Assembly: GCA_963762085.1 (NCBI GenBank)
Contig: CAVXJD010000002.1
Coordinates: 62,001-126,000 of the forward strand
Direction of reading: 5' to 3'
Source: DASQGA01 sp963762085
Lineage (GTDB): Bacteria > Actinomycetota > Thermoleophilia > Gaiellales > Gaiellaceae
DNA: 64,000 nucleotides
The notes below the pieces were generated by a model. It did not search any database. It saw nothing but the letters and a program-made list of their open reading frames with translations, and had not been told where the DNA came from. A program made the position numbers and the translations under genes. Shown here in pieces: positions 52,012-61,348 of the stretch. Position 1 is the stretch's first letter, and every line of letters begins with the position of its first letter.

Positions 52012-53259
52012 TCAAAGCGCCTCCACAATCGCCCGGAATCGGGCACCACGCTCTTCGAAGTTCTCGAACTGGTCGTAGCTCGCGCAAGCCGGCGAGAGCA
52101 GCACAACGTCGCCCGGCTCGGCATCCGAGAGAGCTTGCTGAACTGCCCGTTCGAGCTCGCCGGCGTGCGTGAAGGCCACACCGGCACGAATCAACGCCTC
52201 CGCGATGTCGTCGGCCGACTGGCCGATCAGGTAGGCACGAGCCACCCCGCGCTCCCGCGCCGCACGGGCGAGCCGGTCGAATGAAGACCCTTTGACACTC
52301 CCGCCGAGAATCAGACGGAGGCCCGGCGGATAGGCGGTGAGCGCCTGCTCAGCCGCTTCCGGGTTGGTTGCCTTCGAGTCGTTCACGAAGCGAACACCGG
52401 CCACCTCCCCGACCAGCTCGAGGCGATGCGGCACACCCTGAAAGCTCTGAAGCCCCTCTGCGATTGCCCCATCGTCGATGCCGGCCGCCCGCGCAGCGGC
52501 CGTGGCCGCAGCGGCGTTCTCCCGGTTGTGTTGCCCAGGGATTCGCGGAACAGCGGGAAGGTCGTCTGCGGCGGAAAACTCGACCCGGCGAGCCGCGCCG
52601 GGGACAGGGGGAAAGCCTCCCGGCACCACCGCTACATCTTCGGCAGTCTGGTTCTCGAAGATCCGGAGCTTCGCGGTCGTGTAGTCCTCAAAGGACCCGT
52701 GGCGGTCGAGATGGTCCGGGGTCAGGTTCAGGAGCACGGCTACCTGTGGGCGGAAGCTCTCGATGTCCTCGAGCTGGAAGCTCGACAGCTCGCAGACCAC
52801 CCACGCATCCGCCGGCACGATGCCGTCGAGCGCCGTCAGCGGCCGTCCCACATTCCCGGCAACCGAAACCTGCTTGCCTGCGGCGTGGAACATCGCACCG
52901 AGAAGCTCGCTCGTGGTCGTCTTCCCGTTCGTGCCAGTCACACCAAGGATGGGGTTCGGGATGAGTCTCGACCCGAGCTCGATCTCGCTCCAGACAGTCG
53001 TGTTGCGGCGCCGCGCAGCCTCCACGAGCGGAGCTTCGCGGGGGACTCCAGGGCTTTTCACCATTAGGTCCATGCCATCGAGGAGCGCCGGGTCTTCCGC
53101 ACCCACGACGACTTCTACGCCGGCCTCGCGAAGCCTCCCAACAGCGCTGGTCTCCAAGCGATCGACAGCGACGACCTCCACGCCCCGGCGCGCGAGAGCA
53201 AGCGAGGCCGCCTCGCCGGAGCGGGCGAGCCCCAGGACGAGCACGCGGCGCGGCATCAT
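52012..53259 (-). CDS. murD: UDP-N-acetylmuramoylalanine-D-glutamate ligase
   Basis: This 415-residue Mur ligase begins with a Rossmann-like RRVLVLGLARSGEAASLAL, carries ATP loop GVTGTNGKTTTSELLGAM, then NLTPDHLDRHGSFEDY, PHRLELVGEVAGVRFVNDSK and the C-terminal LLSPACASYDQFENFEERG typical of MurD. The start is MM at 53259, which overlaps the start codon of the divergent metallophosphoesterase. No ribosome-binding site is evident at this start. Confidence 0.96.
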   Translation of the reverse strand: MMPRRVLVLGLARSGEAASLALARRGVEVVAVDRLETSAVGRLREAGVEVVVGAEDPALLDGMDLMVKSPGVPREAPLVEAARRRNTTVWSEIELGSRLIPNPILGVTGTNGKTTTSELLGAMFHAAGKQVSVAGNVGRPLTALDGIVPADAWVVCELSSFQLEDIESFRPQVAVLLNLTPDHLDRHGSFEDYTTAKLRIFENQTAEDVAVVPGGFPPVPGAARRVEFSAADDLPAVPRIPGQHNRENAAAATAAARAAGIDDGAIAEGLQSFQGVPHRLELVGEVAGVRFVNDSKATNPEAAEQALTAYPPGLRLILGGSVKGSSFDRLARAARERGVARAYLIGQSADDIAEALIRAGVAFTHAGELERAVQQALSDAEPGDVVLLSPACASYDQFENFEERGARFRAIVEAL

Positions 53260-53974
53260 GGTGTCAGTGCGAATTGCAGCTCTCTACGACGTTCACGGGA
53301 ACCTCCCTGCCCTCGAGGCGGTACTCGCCGAGGTTGCTGCGAGCTCCGTCGATCACATCGTCGTGGGTGGCGATCTCGTAGCAGGCCCGATGCCACACGA
53401 GGTTCTCTCGCTCATCCGCGACCTCGGCGACGAAACGGTGTGGGTGCGTGGTAACGGCGATCGCGAGCCCGGCCCCTGGGCCGCCGACAAGTTGGACGCG
53501 AGCGAGCAGAGTTTCCTTCGCGACCTCCCGACAAGCGTGACGCTTGAAGTCGACGGGCTCGGGAAGACGCTTTTCTGCCACGGATCGCCCCGGAGCGACG
53601 AGGAGATCCTGACCGCAATCTCCGCCGAGCAACGGGTCGCTTCGGCGCTTGACGGTGTCCGTGAGCGAGTCGTCGTCTGCGGCCACACGCATACCCAGTT
53701 CGACCGCGCGGTCGCCGGCGTCCGGCTGGTGAACGCAGGGAGTATCGGAATGCCCTATGAGGACCGCATCGGTGCCTACTGGGCGCTCCTCGGGCCCGAC
53801 GTCCAACTGCGGCGAACCGACTACGACGTCGAGGCGGCCATCCGGCGGATGCGCCGGGCGGGCTATCCGGACGAGAATCATCTCGAGAACCTCGTGAATG
53901 TTCCGACCGGCCAAGAGGCGGCCGCGTTCTTCGAGTCGCAGGCTCAGGACGCGAACTTCGAGAACGACTGGTAG
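53258..53974 (+). CDS. metallophosphoesterase (YfcE/MJ0936-like), antiparallel inside the dcw cluster
   Basis: This 238-residue calcineurin-fold phosphoesterase has its metal motifs in order: ALYDVHGN (DxH), VVGGDLVAGP (GD), VWVRGNGDREPG (GN-D), LFCHGSPRS and VVCGHTHTQFD (GHTH). The C-terminal 60 residues are an extra helical segment. It lies on the plus strand between mraY and murD, both minus. Its start overlaps the murD start by two bases, and its 3' end overlaps mraY by 31 bases. GTG codons at 53261 and 53267 are alternative starts, and none has a ribosome-binding site. The substrate is unknown. Confidence 0.9.
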   Translation: MVSVRIAALYDVHGNLPALEAVLAEVAASSVDHIVVGGDLVAGPMPHEVLSLIRDLGDETVWVRGNGDREPGPWAADKLDASEQSFLRDLPTSVTLEVDGLGKTLFCHGSPRSDEEILTAISAEQRVASALDGVRERVVVCGHTHTQFDRAVAGVRLVNAGSIGMPYEDRIGAYWALLGPDVQLRRTDYDVEAAIRRMRRAGYPDENHLENLVNVPTGQEAAAFFESQAQDANFENDW

Positions 53975-54954
53975 TAGAGGACGAAGGCGCATGCGCAGAA
54001 GATCGCGGCAGCGATCCAGAAGCGCACCATGATCCGCGATTCGGACCACGCCTTCATCTCGAAGTGATGGTGGAGCGGCGCCATGAGCAGCACGCGACGG
54101 CCCAGCCACTTGAACGTGAACACCTGGAGCATGACCGAGAGCGCTTCGATCAAGAAGATGCCGCCGATCAGCGTCAATAGCACCTCGGTCTTAGTCATGA
54201 TCGCGAACGCCGCGAGCGCGCCTCCGAGTCCCATTGACCCCGTGTCCCCCATGAACACCTGCGCGGGGAAGGCGTTGTACCAGAGGAAACCGATCGAGGC
54301 TCCGATCAGACTTGCGCCGAGGATGGCCAGGTCGAGGTCGGCCTTGTCGCCCGTACCCGTCCGCAGCGAGACGATGTACGCGACGATCGTCATCGCCGTG
54401 TAGGTGAGGAGCGCGATCGTCGCCGTCCCCGCGGCAAGACCGTCGAGACCGTCGGTGAGGTTCACACCGTTCGCCGCCCCGGCGATGATGATGAAGAGAA
54501 GTCCGTACCACGCCCAGGAGAGCGGCAGGTCGACATCGAGCAGAGGGAGGTACACGGTGGTCTTGAAATCGCGGTTGTAGACGACCAGTGCGACGACGAG
54601 CGTGATGGCACCGAGCCCGAGCAGCTTCCAGCGCCCTGCCAGTCCGAGCGAACGGCGATGCGTCAGCTTCGTCCAGTCGTCGACGAAGCCGATCCCGGCG
54701 CAACCGAGCGTTACGAAGAAGGCCGTGAGCGCAGGCAGCGTGTGCTCCGAGAAGAGGAGGAACGGAATCGACATGGAGAGCATGATCAGAAGACCCCCCA
54801 TCGTCGGTGTGCCTTGCTTCGTGACATGGCCCTTCGGACCCTCTTCGCGAATGTGCTGGCCAAGCTCATTGCGCCGCAGAAAGTCGATGAACTTCGGGCC
54901 CGCGCCGATGGAAATGACCATGGCAATGATCCCGGCGAGAAGGACTTCGGTCAC
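53944..54954 (-). CDS. mraY: phospho-N-acetylmuramoyl-pentapeptide transferase
   Basis: This 336-residue, 10-helix enzyme makes lipid I from UDP-MurNAc-pentapeptide and undecaprenyl phosphate. Active-site blocks are KQGTPTMGGLLI, GFVDDWTKL (paired Asp), NGVNLTDGLDGLA, FMGDTGSMGLGG and the histidine motif PLHHHFEMKAWSE. The GTG start is 2 bases after murF. It continues to murD only across the antiparallel phosphoesterase gene. Confidence 0.98.
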   Translation of the reverse strand: MTEVLLAGIIAMVISIGAGPKFIDFLRRNELGQHIREEGPKGHVTKQGTPTMGGLLIMLSMSIPFLLFSEHTLPALTAFFVTLGCAGIGFVDDWTKLTHRRSLGLAGRWKLLGLGAITLVVALVVYNRDFKTTVYLPLLDVDLPLSWAWYGLLFIIIAGAANGVNLTDGLDGLAAGTATIALLTYTAMTIVAYIVSLRTGTGDKADLDLAILGASLIGASIGFLWYNAFPAQVFMGDTGSMGLGGALAAFAIMTKTEVLLTLIGGIFLIEALSVMLQVFTFKWLGRRVLLMAPLHHHFEMKAWSESRIMVRFWIAAAIFCACAFVLYYQSFSKFAS

Positions 54955-54956
54955 GG

Positions 54957-56264
54957 CTAGGCGGGAATACCCGCGAGTCCCTCGGCCACAACTTCGAGCC
55001 CGACCGAACGAGATCCCTTGACGAGGACGCAGTCGCCCGGCTGGATGAGCGCTGAGACCTCAGCGAGGGCGACCCCAGCATTCGCCGTCCACTGCATCGT
55101 CGGAACGCTCGCGCCCGCCAGATACTCCGCAGCGAGCGATCCGACGGCCACCAAGACGGACACCCCTGCCCGCGTTGCGGCGGCCCCAACTTGCCGGTGG
55201 TACTCCGCTCCTTCTGGGCCGAGCTCAGCCATCTCGCCGAGGATCGCGACCATGCGCCTGGAGCCTGCACGCTCCGCGAGGTGGTCGAGTGCGGCCGCCA
55301 TGGACATCGGGTTGGCGTTGTAGGCGTCGTTCACTAGGACGCCGCCGCCCGGAAGTGGAAACTCCTCGCCCCGCCAGCGCGAGAGCTTGATCGCCGCTGC
55401 GCCCTTGCCGGCCTCGCCCACCGGAAAGCCGAGCGCCACGTAGGCGGCGAGTCCGGCGAGGAAGTTCAGGGCGTTGTGCCGGGCGCCGATGGGCAGCTCG
55501 AACGTGAGCCGCTCCCCCTTGACCTCGACTTCAACCTCGGAGCCGTCCGGACCGGGGCGAAAGGTGGCTAGACGAACATCCCCAACCGCTCCGAACCGAA
55601 GCACTCGAAGGTCACCTCGTCCGAGGAAGGGCTCGAGCAGCGGTTCTTCGCTCGGCACGACAGCCGCACCCCCCGGCGGAAGAGCTTCGATGAGCTCCCC
55701 CTTCGCCCGGGCGACGTTCTCCACGGTGCCCAGAAGCTCGAGGTGCACGGGTCCGACGCTCGTTACCACGCCGACGTCCGGCCGGGCGACTGTGCAAAGC
55801 TCGGCGATCTGTCCGAGCCCGCGCATCCCCATTTCAAGGACGACCACCTGTGTGTCGGCTTCGATCCGGCACAGCGTCAGGGGCAGGCCGATCTCGTTGT
55901 TCTGACTCCCTTCCGCGACCACGGTCGGGGCGTGCGGGCTGCAGAGCGCGCCCAGAATGTCTTTCGTGGTCGTCTTCCCGACCGAGCCGGTGACCGCGGC
56001 AACGAGGGCGGAAGAGCGCTCGCGTACCGTGCCACCCAGCGCCGCGAGCGCAGCGAAGGCGTCCTCGGGAACCAAGGCAGCGGCCGCCCCTCGTTCGAGG
56101 GCCTCCGGCACGTAGTCAACACCTGAGCCAACAGCAACGAACAGATCTCCGTGTGCGACGCGCCTTGAATCGATCTGAACGCCGGTCACGACCTCGACAT
56201 CGGGAAGTGCTTCGAGCCGGCCCGGTGCGAGCGACCTGATTTCCTCCAGAGAGAGTGGGATCAT
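54957..56264 (-). CDS. murF: UDP-N-acetylmuramoyl-tripeptide-D-alanyl-D-alanine ligase
   Basis: This 435-residue Mur ligase has ATP loop VAAVTGSVGKTTTKDILG, TEGSQNNEIGLPLTL-type block (VAEGSQNNEIGLPLTLC), and VLVNDAYNANPMSMAAALD in the C-terminal domain. It adds D-Ala-D-Ala to the muramyl tripeptide. Its ATG overlaps the murE stop by 4 bases. Confidence 0.97.
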   Translation of the reverse strand: MIPLSLEEIRSLAPGRLEALPDVEVVTGVQIDSRRVAHGDLFVAVGSGVDYVPEALERGAAAALVPEDAFAALAALGGTVRERSSALVAAVTGSVGKTTTKDILGALCSPHAPTVVAEGSQNNEIGLPLTLCRIEADTQVVVLEMGMRGLGQIAELCTVARPDVGVVTSVGPVHLELLGTVENVARAKGELIEALPPGGAAVVPSEEPLLEPFLGRGDLRVLRFGAVGDVRLATFRPGPDGSEVEVEVKGERLTFELPIGARHNALNFLAGLAAYVALGFPVGEAGKGAAAIKLSRWRGEEFPLPGGGVLVNDAYNANPMSMAAALDHLAERAGSRRMVAILGEMAELGPEGAEYHRQVGAAATRAGVSVLVAVGSLAAEYLAGASVPTMQWTANAGVALAEVSALIQPGDCVLVKGSRSVGLEVVAEGLAGIPA

Positions 56265-57775
56265 GCCGACGTCCTGGCACGCAGCCGGCGGAGCGCGTCC
56301 CGTGCGACTTCTCGGTCGTCGAACGGGATCGTGCGATTGTGAAACTCCTGCCCGGGCTCGTGCCCCTTGCCCGCGATCACCACCACGTCGCCATCCTGCG
56401 CCGCCTCGAGTGCGCGCGCGATTGCGAGCGCCCGGTCCGGCTCCACCTCCGCTCCCCGGCCGGCCCCCTCGAGAATCTCTTCGATGATCGCCTCCGGCCT
56501 CTCACTTCGTGGGTTATCAGACGTGATTACGACGTTGTCGGCGAGGCGAGTGGCGACCTCGCCCATAAGTGGACGCTTGCCGCGGTCTCGATCGCCGCCG
56601 CACCCGAAGACACAGTGCAGCCGTCCTGAAGTGATCGCCCGCGCCTCCGTGAGGACGTTTTCCAACGCTTCTGGCGTATGCGCGTAGTCGACCAGCACGG
56701 CGAAAGGCTGCCCCTCGTCGACAGCCTCGAACCGACCCGGAACGCCGGCGACATGCTCGACGCCTCGCCGAATTGCGGCATCGTCGATACCAAGGAGCCG
56801 GGCCGCTGCGATCGCGCCGAGGACGTTCTCGACGTTGAAACGCCCGCGCAATCGGGTCGAAATTGGAATCCCTGCAGCCGTAAATGACGAGCCCCCGGGG
56901 CCGATCTCGAGCGACTCCGGCCGGATGTCCGCGTCGTCGGTGATCCCGAACGTGAGGAGCGGTATCCCGAGTTCGCGAACCTCCTCGGCCAGGCGCAGCC
57001 CGTGGGCGTCGCCGACGTTCAACGCTGCGGGAGGCCGCCGACCGTCGAGGTCAGGCTCGACAAAGAGCCTGCGCTTGGCTGCGAAGTAGCTCTCCATCGT
57101 TCCGTGAAAGTCGAGGTGATCCTGAGACAAATTGGTGAAGACCAGGGCGGCAAAGCGCACACCGAGCAGGCGCCGCAGCTCGGAGGCGTGCGAGGAAGCC
57201 TCCATCGCGACGCTACGATCGCCGGCGTCGAGCATCTCGCGGAATATCCGCTGGAGGTCGATTGCTTCCGGTGTCGTCCGGGTGACGGCGCGTCGCTCCC
57301 CGCCCACCCGGCTCTCCACTGTGCCGAGCAACCCCGGACGCATGCCGGCTGCGGCAAGAATGGAGAAGAGCAGGAAAGCGGTGGTCGTCTTGCCGTTCGT
57401 TCCCGTCACACCCGCGACAAGAAGCTCGCGTGTCGGGCTGCCGTAGAACGCGTCCGCAGCAAGCGCCATGGCCTCCCGCGTATCAGGAACGACCAGCTGC
57501 ACGACGGGCAATTCGAGCTCGCGCTCGACGATCAGTGCAACTGCTCCCCGGTCGACGGCTTCTCGCGCGAAATCGTGGCCGTCTGCTCGTTCACCCGGGA
57601 CGCACGCAAACAGGGCCCCTGCCGTCACGCGGCGCGCGTCGTACGCGAGATCCGTGATGTCTGCGGGGCCGGGGTTGACCGTGCGCGTCGGGCCCACGGC
57701 GTGGCTCAGGCTCTCCAGCTCGATGGCGGCGGATTCTACCAGCGTGATCTGCTCCTCCCGTGGACTTTGTGACAC
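56261..57775 (-). CDS. murE: UDP-N-acetylmuramoyl-tripeptide synthetase, meso-diaminopimelate type
   Basis: This 504-residue Mur ligase has ATP loop GVTGTNGKTTTAFLL, MEASSHASEL and NLSQDHLDFHGTM, and VDYAHTPEALENVL. The substrate-specificity motif reads SDNPRSERPEAI, the DNPR form that predicts meso-diaminopimelate rather than lysine. The GTG start at 57775 has no ribosome-binding site, while a strong GGGAGGAG lies inside the frame at 57759-57752 with no ATG, GTG or TTG at the right distance after it. The first dozen residues may therefore not be translated. Confidence 0.96.
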   Translation of the reverse strand: MSQSPREEQITLVESAAIELESLSHAVGPTRTVNPGPADITDLAYDARRVTAGALFACVPGERADGHDFAREAVDRGAVALIVERELELPVVQLVVPDTREAMALAADAFYGSPTRELLVAGVTGTNGKTTTAFLLFSILAAAGMRPGLLGTVESRVGGERRAVTRTTPEAIDLQRIFREMLDAGDRSVAMEASSHASELRRLLGVRFAALVFTNLSQDHLDFHGTMESYFAAKRRLFVEPDLDGRRPPAALNVGDAHGLRLAEEVRELGIPLLTFGITDDADIRPESLEIGPGGSSFTAAGIPISTRLRGRFNVENVLGAIAAARLLGIDDAAIRRGVEHVAGVPGRFEAVDEGQPFAVLVDYAHTPEALENVLTEARAITSGRLHCVFGCGGDRDRGKRPLMGEVATRLADNVVITSDNPRSERPEAIIEEILEGAGRGAEVEPDRALAIARALEAAQDGDVVVIAGKGHEPGQEFHNRTIPFDDREVARDALRRLRARTSA

Positions 57776-57889
57776 GAAAACCCGCGCATTTCCTCGCGCT
57801 TTTTCTCATTTCGCGACACACCCGCGCGCTCCTCGCTCATACGATCGACTCGGGGAGGAGGCCACCGGGTCCAGAAGGTCCCGCGGCGC

Positions 57890-59590
57890 CTAGGGTGTCG
57901 GCTGCTCCGCTGTCTGCGGAGCGTCGGGCGGAACTTCCAGGTACTGCAGTGCGAAGCGCGCGATCTGGGAGAAGATCGGAGCAGCGACGGAGCCGCCCCA
58001 GATTGCGCCCTTTGGTTCATCGACCGCGACGAGGATCACGAGCCGTGGGTTCGATGCCGGCAGGAAGCCGACGAACGAAGCCACATACTTCGAAGTCGAG
58101 TAGCCACCCAGCACCGGGTCGGGCTTTGCCGCGGTTCCGGTCTTACCTGCGATCGAGTAGCCCGGTATCTGGGCCTCCTGTCCCGTCCCCTGTGCATTGC
58201 CGACCACCTGGCGCAGCATCGCCGTCAGCTCCTTCGCGGTCGCCGTCGACAAGACCCGGCGGCGCTTGACCTTCCGCGCGCCGCTGCCCTCGACCCGGGC
58301 GACGAGATGCGGTTGCACCTCGACACCGCCGTTCGCGATCGTCGCGTAGGCAGCCGCCATCTGCATCGGAGTCACCGCGATCCCCTGGCCGATCGGGACG
58401 TTGCCGATCGTCGAGCCGGACCAGCGCTCGGGCGGAAGGACGATCCCGCGGCTTTCGCCTGGGAAGTCGAGGCCCGTGCGGTGGCCGAATCCAAACCGGT
58501 CGATCCAGCCCGCGAGCCGTTCCTTGCCCAGGCCGAGAGCGAGCGTGATCACCCCGACGTTCGACGACTGGAACAGGATCTGGGAAACAGTCATCGTTTC
58601 GGTTCCCCGAGGTTCCGCGTCGTGGATGATGCGGTCGGCGACCTGGATCTCCGGTCGGAGGGTGTATCGGGTCCACGGCGTGACCATGCCGCTCTCGAGA
58701 GCCCCGGCCAGGGTCACGACCTTGAAGGTCGATCCAGGTTCGTACGTGTCGGTCACGGCGCGATTTCGCTCCCGCCCCTCCTTCAGCTCCCCGAACCTGT
58801 TCGCATCGAAGCCTGGCTCGACCGCCATCGCGAGCATCGCTCCTGTCCGGGGATCCATGATGATTGCGGTCGCCGCTTTCGCCGCCCACTCCGTTCGGGC
58901 AGCCCCGAGGATGCGCTCCACCTGGCCCTGCAACGTGTGATCGAGCGTCAGATAGACGTCGCGACCCTCCGTGACGGGTTTTGTCTCGAGCACCTTGAGG
59001 ACTCGCCCGAAGGGATCGCGCACGACCGTCTCGCTTCCGGGGGCACCAGCGAGCAGGTGATCGAGCCGAAACTCGACCCCGGCCAGCCCCTTGTTGTCCG
59101 TCCCCGCAAACCCGACCGCCTCCGAAGCGACCGACTTCTGGGGATACGTACGCCGCTCCTCGGGGATGAACCCGAGCCCGATCAGGTGTTTGGCTTTGAG
59201 CGCCTCCGCCAGCCTCGGATCCGCCTTGCGCGCAAGGTAAACGAACCCTCGGCTCCGGTCGGCCAGGAGTGGATAGAGCTCAGCAGGGTCGATCTCGAGC
59301 GCGGTACCCACCTGCGCAGCCAGGGCTCGTGGGTCTCTCACCTGCTTCGGGTTCGCGTAAACGGTGATCGCCCGCGCTCCGAGTGCGAGTTCGCTACCGG
59401 TGCGGTCGTAGATCGTGCCGCGGCGTGCCGGCACGATCAGGGTCTCGCGGTGCTGACTCGTCGCGAGCGCGTTCAGACCCTGGGCCTCCACGGCCTGTAA
59501 CCACGCTGCCCTTGCGAACGTGGCAGCGAAGATGCAGGCGAAGACCCCGACGAGAAGGCGAATCCTCCGGTTGACGAGACGCGCGGTCAC
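57890..59590 (-). CDS. ftsI: division-specific transpeptidase FtsI (class B PBP)
   Basis: This 566-residue class B PBP has one N-terminal membrane helix (LLVGVFACIFAATFA), a pedestal domain beginning RRGTIYDRTGSELALG, and a transpeptidase domain with Ser in EPGSTFKVVTL, SSNVG and the KTGT motif in AGKTGTAAKPD. No PASTA domains follow. The GTG start overlaps the ftsL stop by 4 bases. A 114-base gap with no gene separates its stop from murE. Confidence 0.96.
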   Translation of the reverse strand: MTARLVNRRIRLLVGVFACIFAATFARAAWLQAVEAQGLNALATSQHRETLIVPARRGTIYDRTGSELALGARAITVYANPKQVRDPRALAAQVGTALEIDPAELYPLLADRSRGFVYLARKADPRLAEALKAKHLIGLGFIPEERRTYPQKSVASEAVGFAGTDNKGLAGVEFRLDHLLAGAPGSETVVRDPFGRVLKVLETKPVTEGRDVYLTLDHTLQGQVERILGAARTEWAAKAATAIIMDPRTGAMLAMAVEPGFDANRFGELKEGRERNRAVTDTYEPGSTFKVVTLAGALESGMVTPWTRYTLRPEIQVADRIIHDAEPRGTETMTVSQILFQSSNVGVITLALGLGKERLAGWIDRFGFGHRTGLDFPGESRGIVLPPERWSGSTIGNVPIGQGIAVTPMQMAAAYATIANGGVEVQPHLVARVEGSGARKVKRRRVLSTATAKELTAMLRQVVGNAQGTGQEAQIPGYSIAGKTGTAAKPDPVLGGYSTSKYVASFVGFLPASNPRLVILVAVDEPKGAIWGGSVAAPIFSQIARFALQYLEVPPDAPQTAEQPTP

Positions 59591-59964
59591 CGGCCGCGGC
59601 GGATCACCTGGACGTACGTAGTCTCGCTCGCGTCGACGAGCCCGAGACGGCCTCGCGCCGCTGCCTCGACCCGCCCGGAGGCTGCGGCGCTCGAGAGCTG
59701 CGTGGCGATTTCCGCCGTCTGTGACTGGATCCGGTCTTTCTGGGTGTCCAGGCGCTCGACTTCCATGTTGAGCCCGAGCACCGCAACGTTTAGCGCCACG
59801 ATGCCGGCGAGCAGCACCGCCACGACCACGATCCAGAGCACGCCACCGGCGACTCGGGGCCGAGCGGCCGGACGCGCACGGGAGCGAGGCCGAGCCGCCG
59901 GTTGGGCCGTGCGCCTGGGCGCTCGTTTGATCCGCGGTTCGGCTCGTGCGGCGGCTGACGACAC
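59587..59964 (-). CDS. ftsL: FtsL/DivIC-like septum protein
   Basis: This 125-residue small bitopic protein has a basic Pro/Arg/Ala cytoplasmic tail (about 1-40), one membrane helix (VLWIVVVAVLLAGIVALNVAV) and a heptad coiled coil (LNMEVERLDTQKDRIQSQTA), then GRLGLVDASETTYVQV. Sequence conservation is low in this family. The assignment rests on topology and its place between rsmH and ftsI. Confidence 0.88.
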   Translation of the reverse strand: MSSAAARAEPRIKRAPRRTAQPAARPRSRARPAARPRVAGGVLWIVVVAVLLAGIVALNVAVLGLNMEVERLDTQKDRIQSQTAEIATQLSSAAASGRVEAAARGRLGLVDASETTYVQVIRRGR

Positions 59965-59965
59965 G

Positions 59966-60940
59966 CTAGGCCTCCGTTTTCATCGCAACGCGGAGCCGGC
60001 CCGACGCCGAGCGAACGTTGACCGCCACCTCGGCAGGTGCGGGGCGAACGGCTTTCTTCGTCACCAGACGTACTCGGGGTTCCTTTCCGCACACGCAGAC
60101 CGGGAAATCGGGCGGGCAGATGCAACCGCGCGCCTCGCTAGCGAAGAAGCGCTTCACGATCCGATCTTCGAGCGAGTGGAAGCTGATGACAGCGACGCGC
60201 CCGCCTGGCCGGAGCATGCTCAGGACCGAAGGGAGGGCCCGCTCGAGAGAGCCGAGTTCGTCGTTGACCTCGATCCGAAGGGCCTGGAAAACGCGCCTGG
60301 CTGGGTGCCCGTCTCCAAAACGCCTCGGAGCGGGGATCGCCTCGCGGATCGTCTCGACCAGCTCCGATGTCCGCTCGTAGGGCTGCTCGCGGCGATGCCG
60401 TCCGATCGCGGCGGCGATCTGGCGCGAAAAGCGCTCCTCACCGTAGCGTCGGAATACGTCTGCGAGCTCGCGCTCGCCCGTCTCGTTCACCACTTCCTTC
60501 GCGGAGCGCTCGGCGGAGGGATCCATGCGCATGTCGAGCGGGGCGTCGACCGCGTACGAAAAGCCGCGCTCCGGCCGGTCGATCTGCATGCTCGAGACTC
60601 CGAGATCGAGGAGCACCGCGTCGGCCTGGACGTCGTTCTGGGCCAGCTGGGCCATGACGACGTCGAAGTCGCCGCGCAGAAACCGGGTTTGGACGCCGTG
60701 ACAGCGCCGCTGGAAGCGCTCGAAGTACGGCCGCACCGTTGGGTCGCGGTCGATGGCGATGAACCGACCCTTCCCTTCGAGGTCGGCGCACAACGCCGTC
60801 GCGTGTCCACCGGCACCGAACGTCGCGTCGACGACGGTTTCCCCGGGGCTCACGTCGAGGAGCTCGCGCACCTCGTCGGCGAGGACGGGGACGTGATCAG
60901 TCTTGCTTTGCTGCGAGGCGTTCTGCAACAAGCTCAGCAC
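59966..60940 (-). CDS. rsmH: 16S rRNA (cytosine-1402-N4)-methyltransferase
   Basis: This 324-residue SAM enzyme (formerly MraW) has the SAM motif VVDATFGAGGHATAL, AIDRDPTVRPYF, LLDLGVSSMQIDRPERGFSY, HPARRVFQALRIEVNDEL and ISFHSLEDRIVKRFF. The GTG at 60940 lies inside mraZ (44-base overlap), and TTG codons at 60931 and 60928 are alternatives. A cysteine cluster CICPPDFPVCVCG near the C-terminus is common in the family. Confidence 0.97.
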   Translation of the reverse strand: MLSLLQNASQQSKTDHVPVLADEVRELLDVSPGETVVDATFGAGGHATALCADLEGKGRFIAIDRDPTVRPYFERFQRRCHGVQTRFLRGDFDVVMAQLAQNDVQADAVLLDLGVSSMQIDRPERGFSYAVDAPLDMRMDPSAERSAKEVVNETGERELADVFRRYGEERFSRQIAAAIGRHRREQPYERTSELVETIREAIPAPRRFGDGHPARRVFQALRIEVNDELGSLERALPSVLSMLRPGGRVAVISFHSLEDRIVKRFFASEARGCICPPDFPVCVCGKEPRVRLVTKKAVRPAPAEVAVNVRSASGRLRVAMKTEA

Positions 60941-61331
60941 TCCCTTCGACCTCTTCGAGTTGCTTGCGCCAAGCGGCGCTGTCCCAGATCTCGAGGTGAT
61001 CGCGAACCCCGGCGACCACGACCTCGCGGTCGAGCCTGGCGTGCTCGACTAACGGCTGCGGCACCATGACGCGGCCCTGCTTGTCGAGCTCTGCCTCGGA
61101 TGCTCCCGCAAAGACGAAGCGGCTCATCTGACGCGCCTCCCGGCTAAAGGGGTCGAGGCCGGCGAGTCGCTCCTCGACGAACAATTCCCAACCGTCGCGC
61201 GTGTAGACGACGAGGCAACCGTCCATTCCGCGCGCCAGCACGACCCCGGCAGAAAAGGACTGGCGGAACTTGGCGGGAAGAATGAGACGTTTCTTGTCAT
61301 CGAGAGCGTGCTCGTACTCACCAAGGAGCAT
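60897..61331 (-). CDS. mraZ: transcriptional regulator MraZ
   Basis: This 144-residue protein has two tandem SpoVT/AbrB-type domains: MLLGEYEHALDDKKRLILPA and the second AGASEAELDKQGRVMVPQPL. MraZ forms a ring that binds repeats upstream of its own gene and controls the dcw operon. Four tandem 10-bp GTGG boxes lie immediately upstream. The ATG has an AGAGG site 8 bases before it. Confidence 0.97.
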   Translation of the reverse strand: MLLGEYEHALDDKKRLILPAKFRQSFSAGVVLARGMDGCLVVYTRDGWELFVEERLAGLDPFSREARQMSRFVFAGASEAELDKQGRVMVPQPLVEHARLDREVVVAGVRDHLEIWDSAAWRKQLEEVEGSAELVAERLAAKQD

Positions 61332-61348
61332 TCAGGGGCCTCTCTGTT

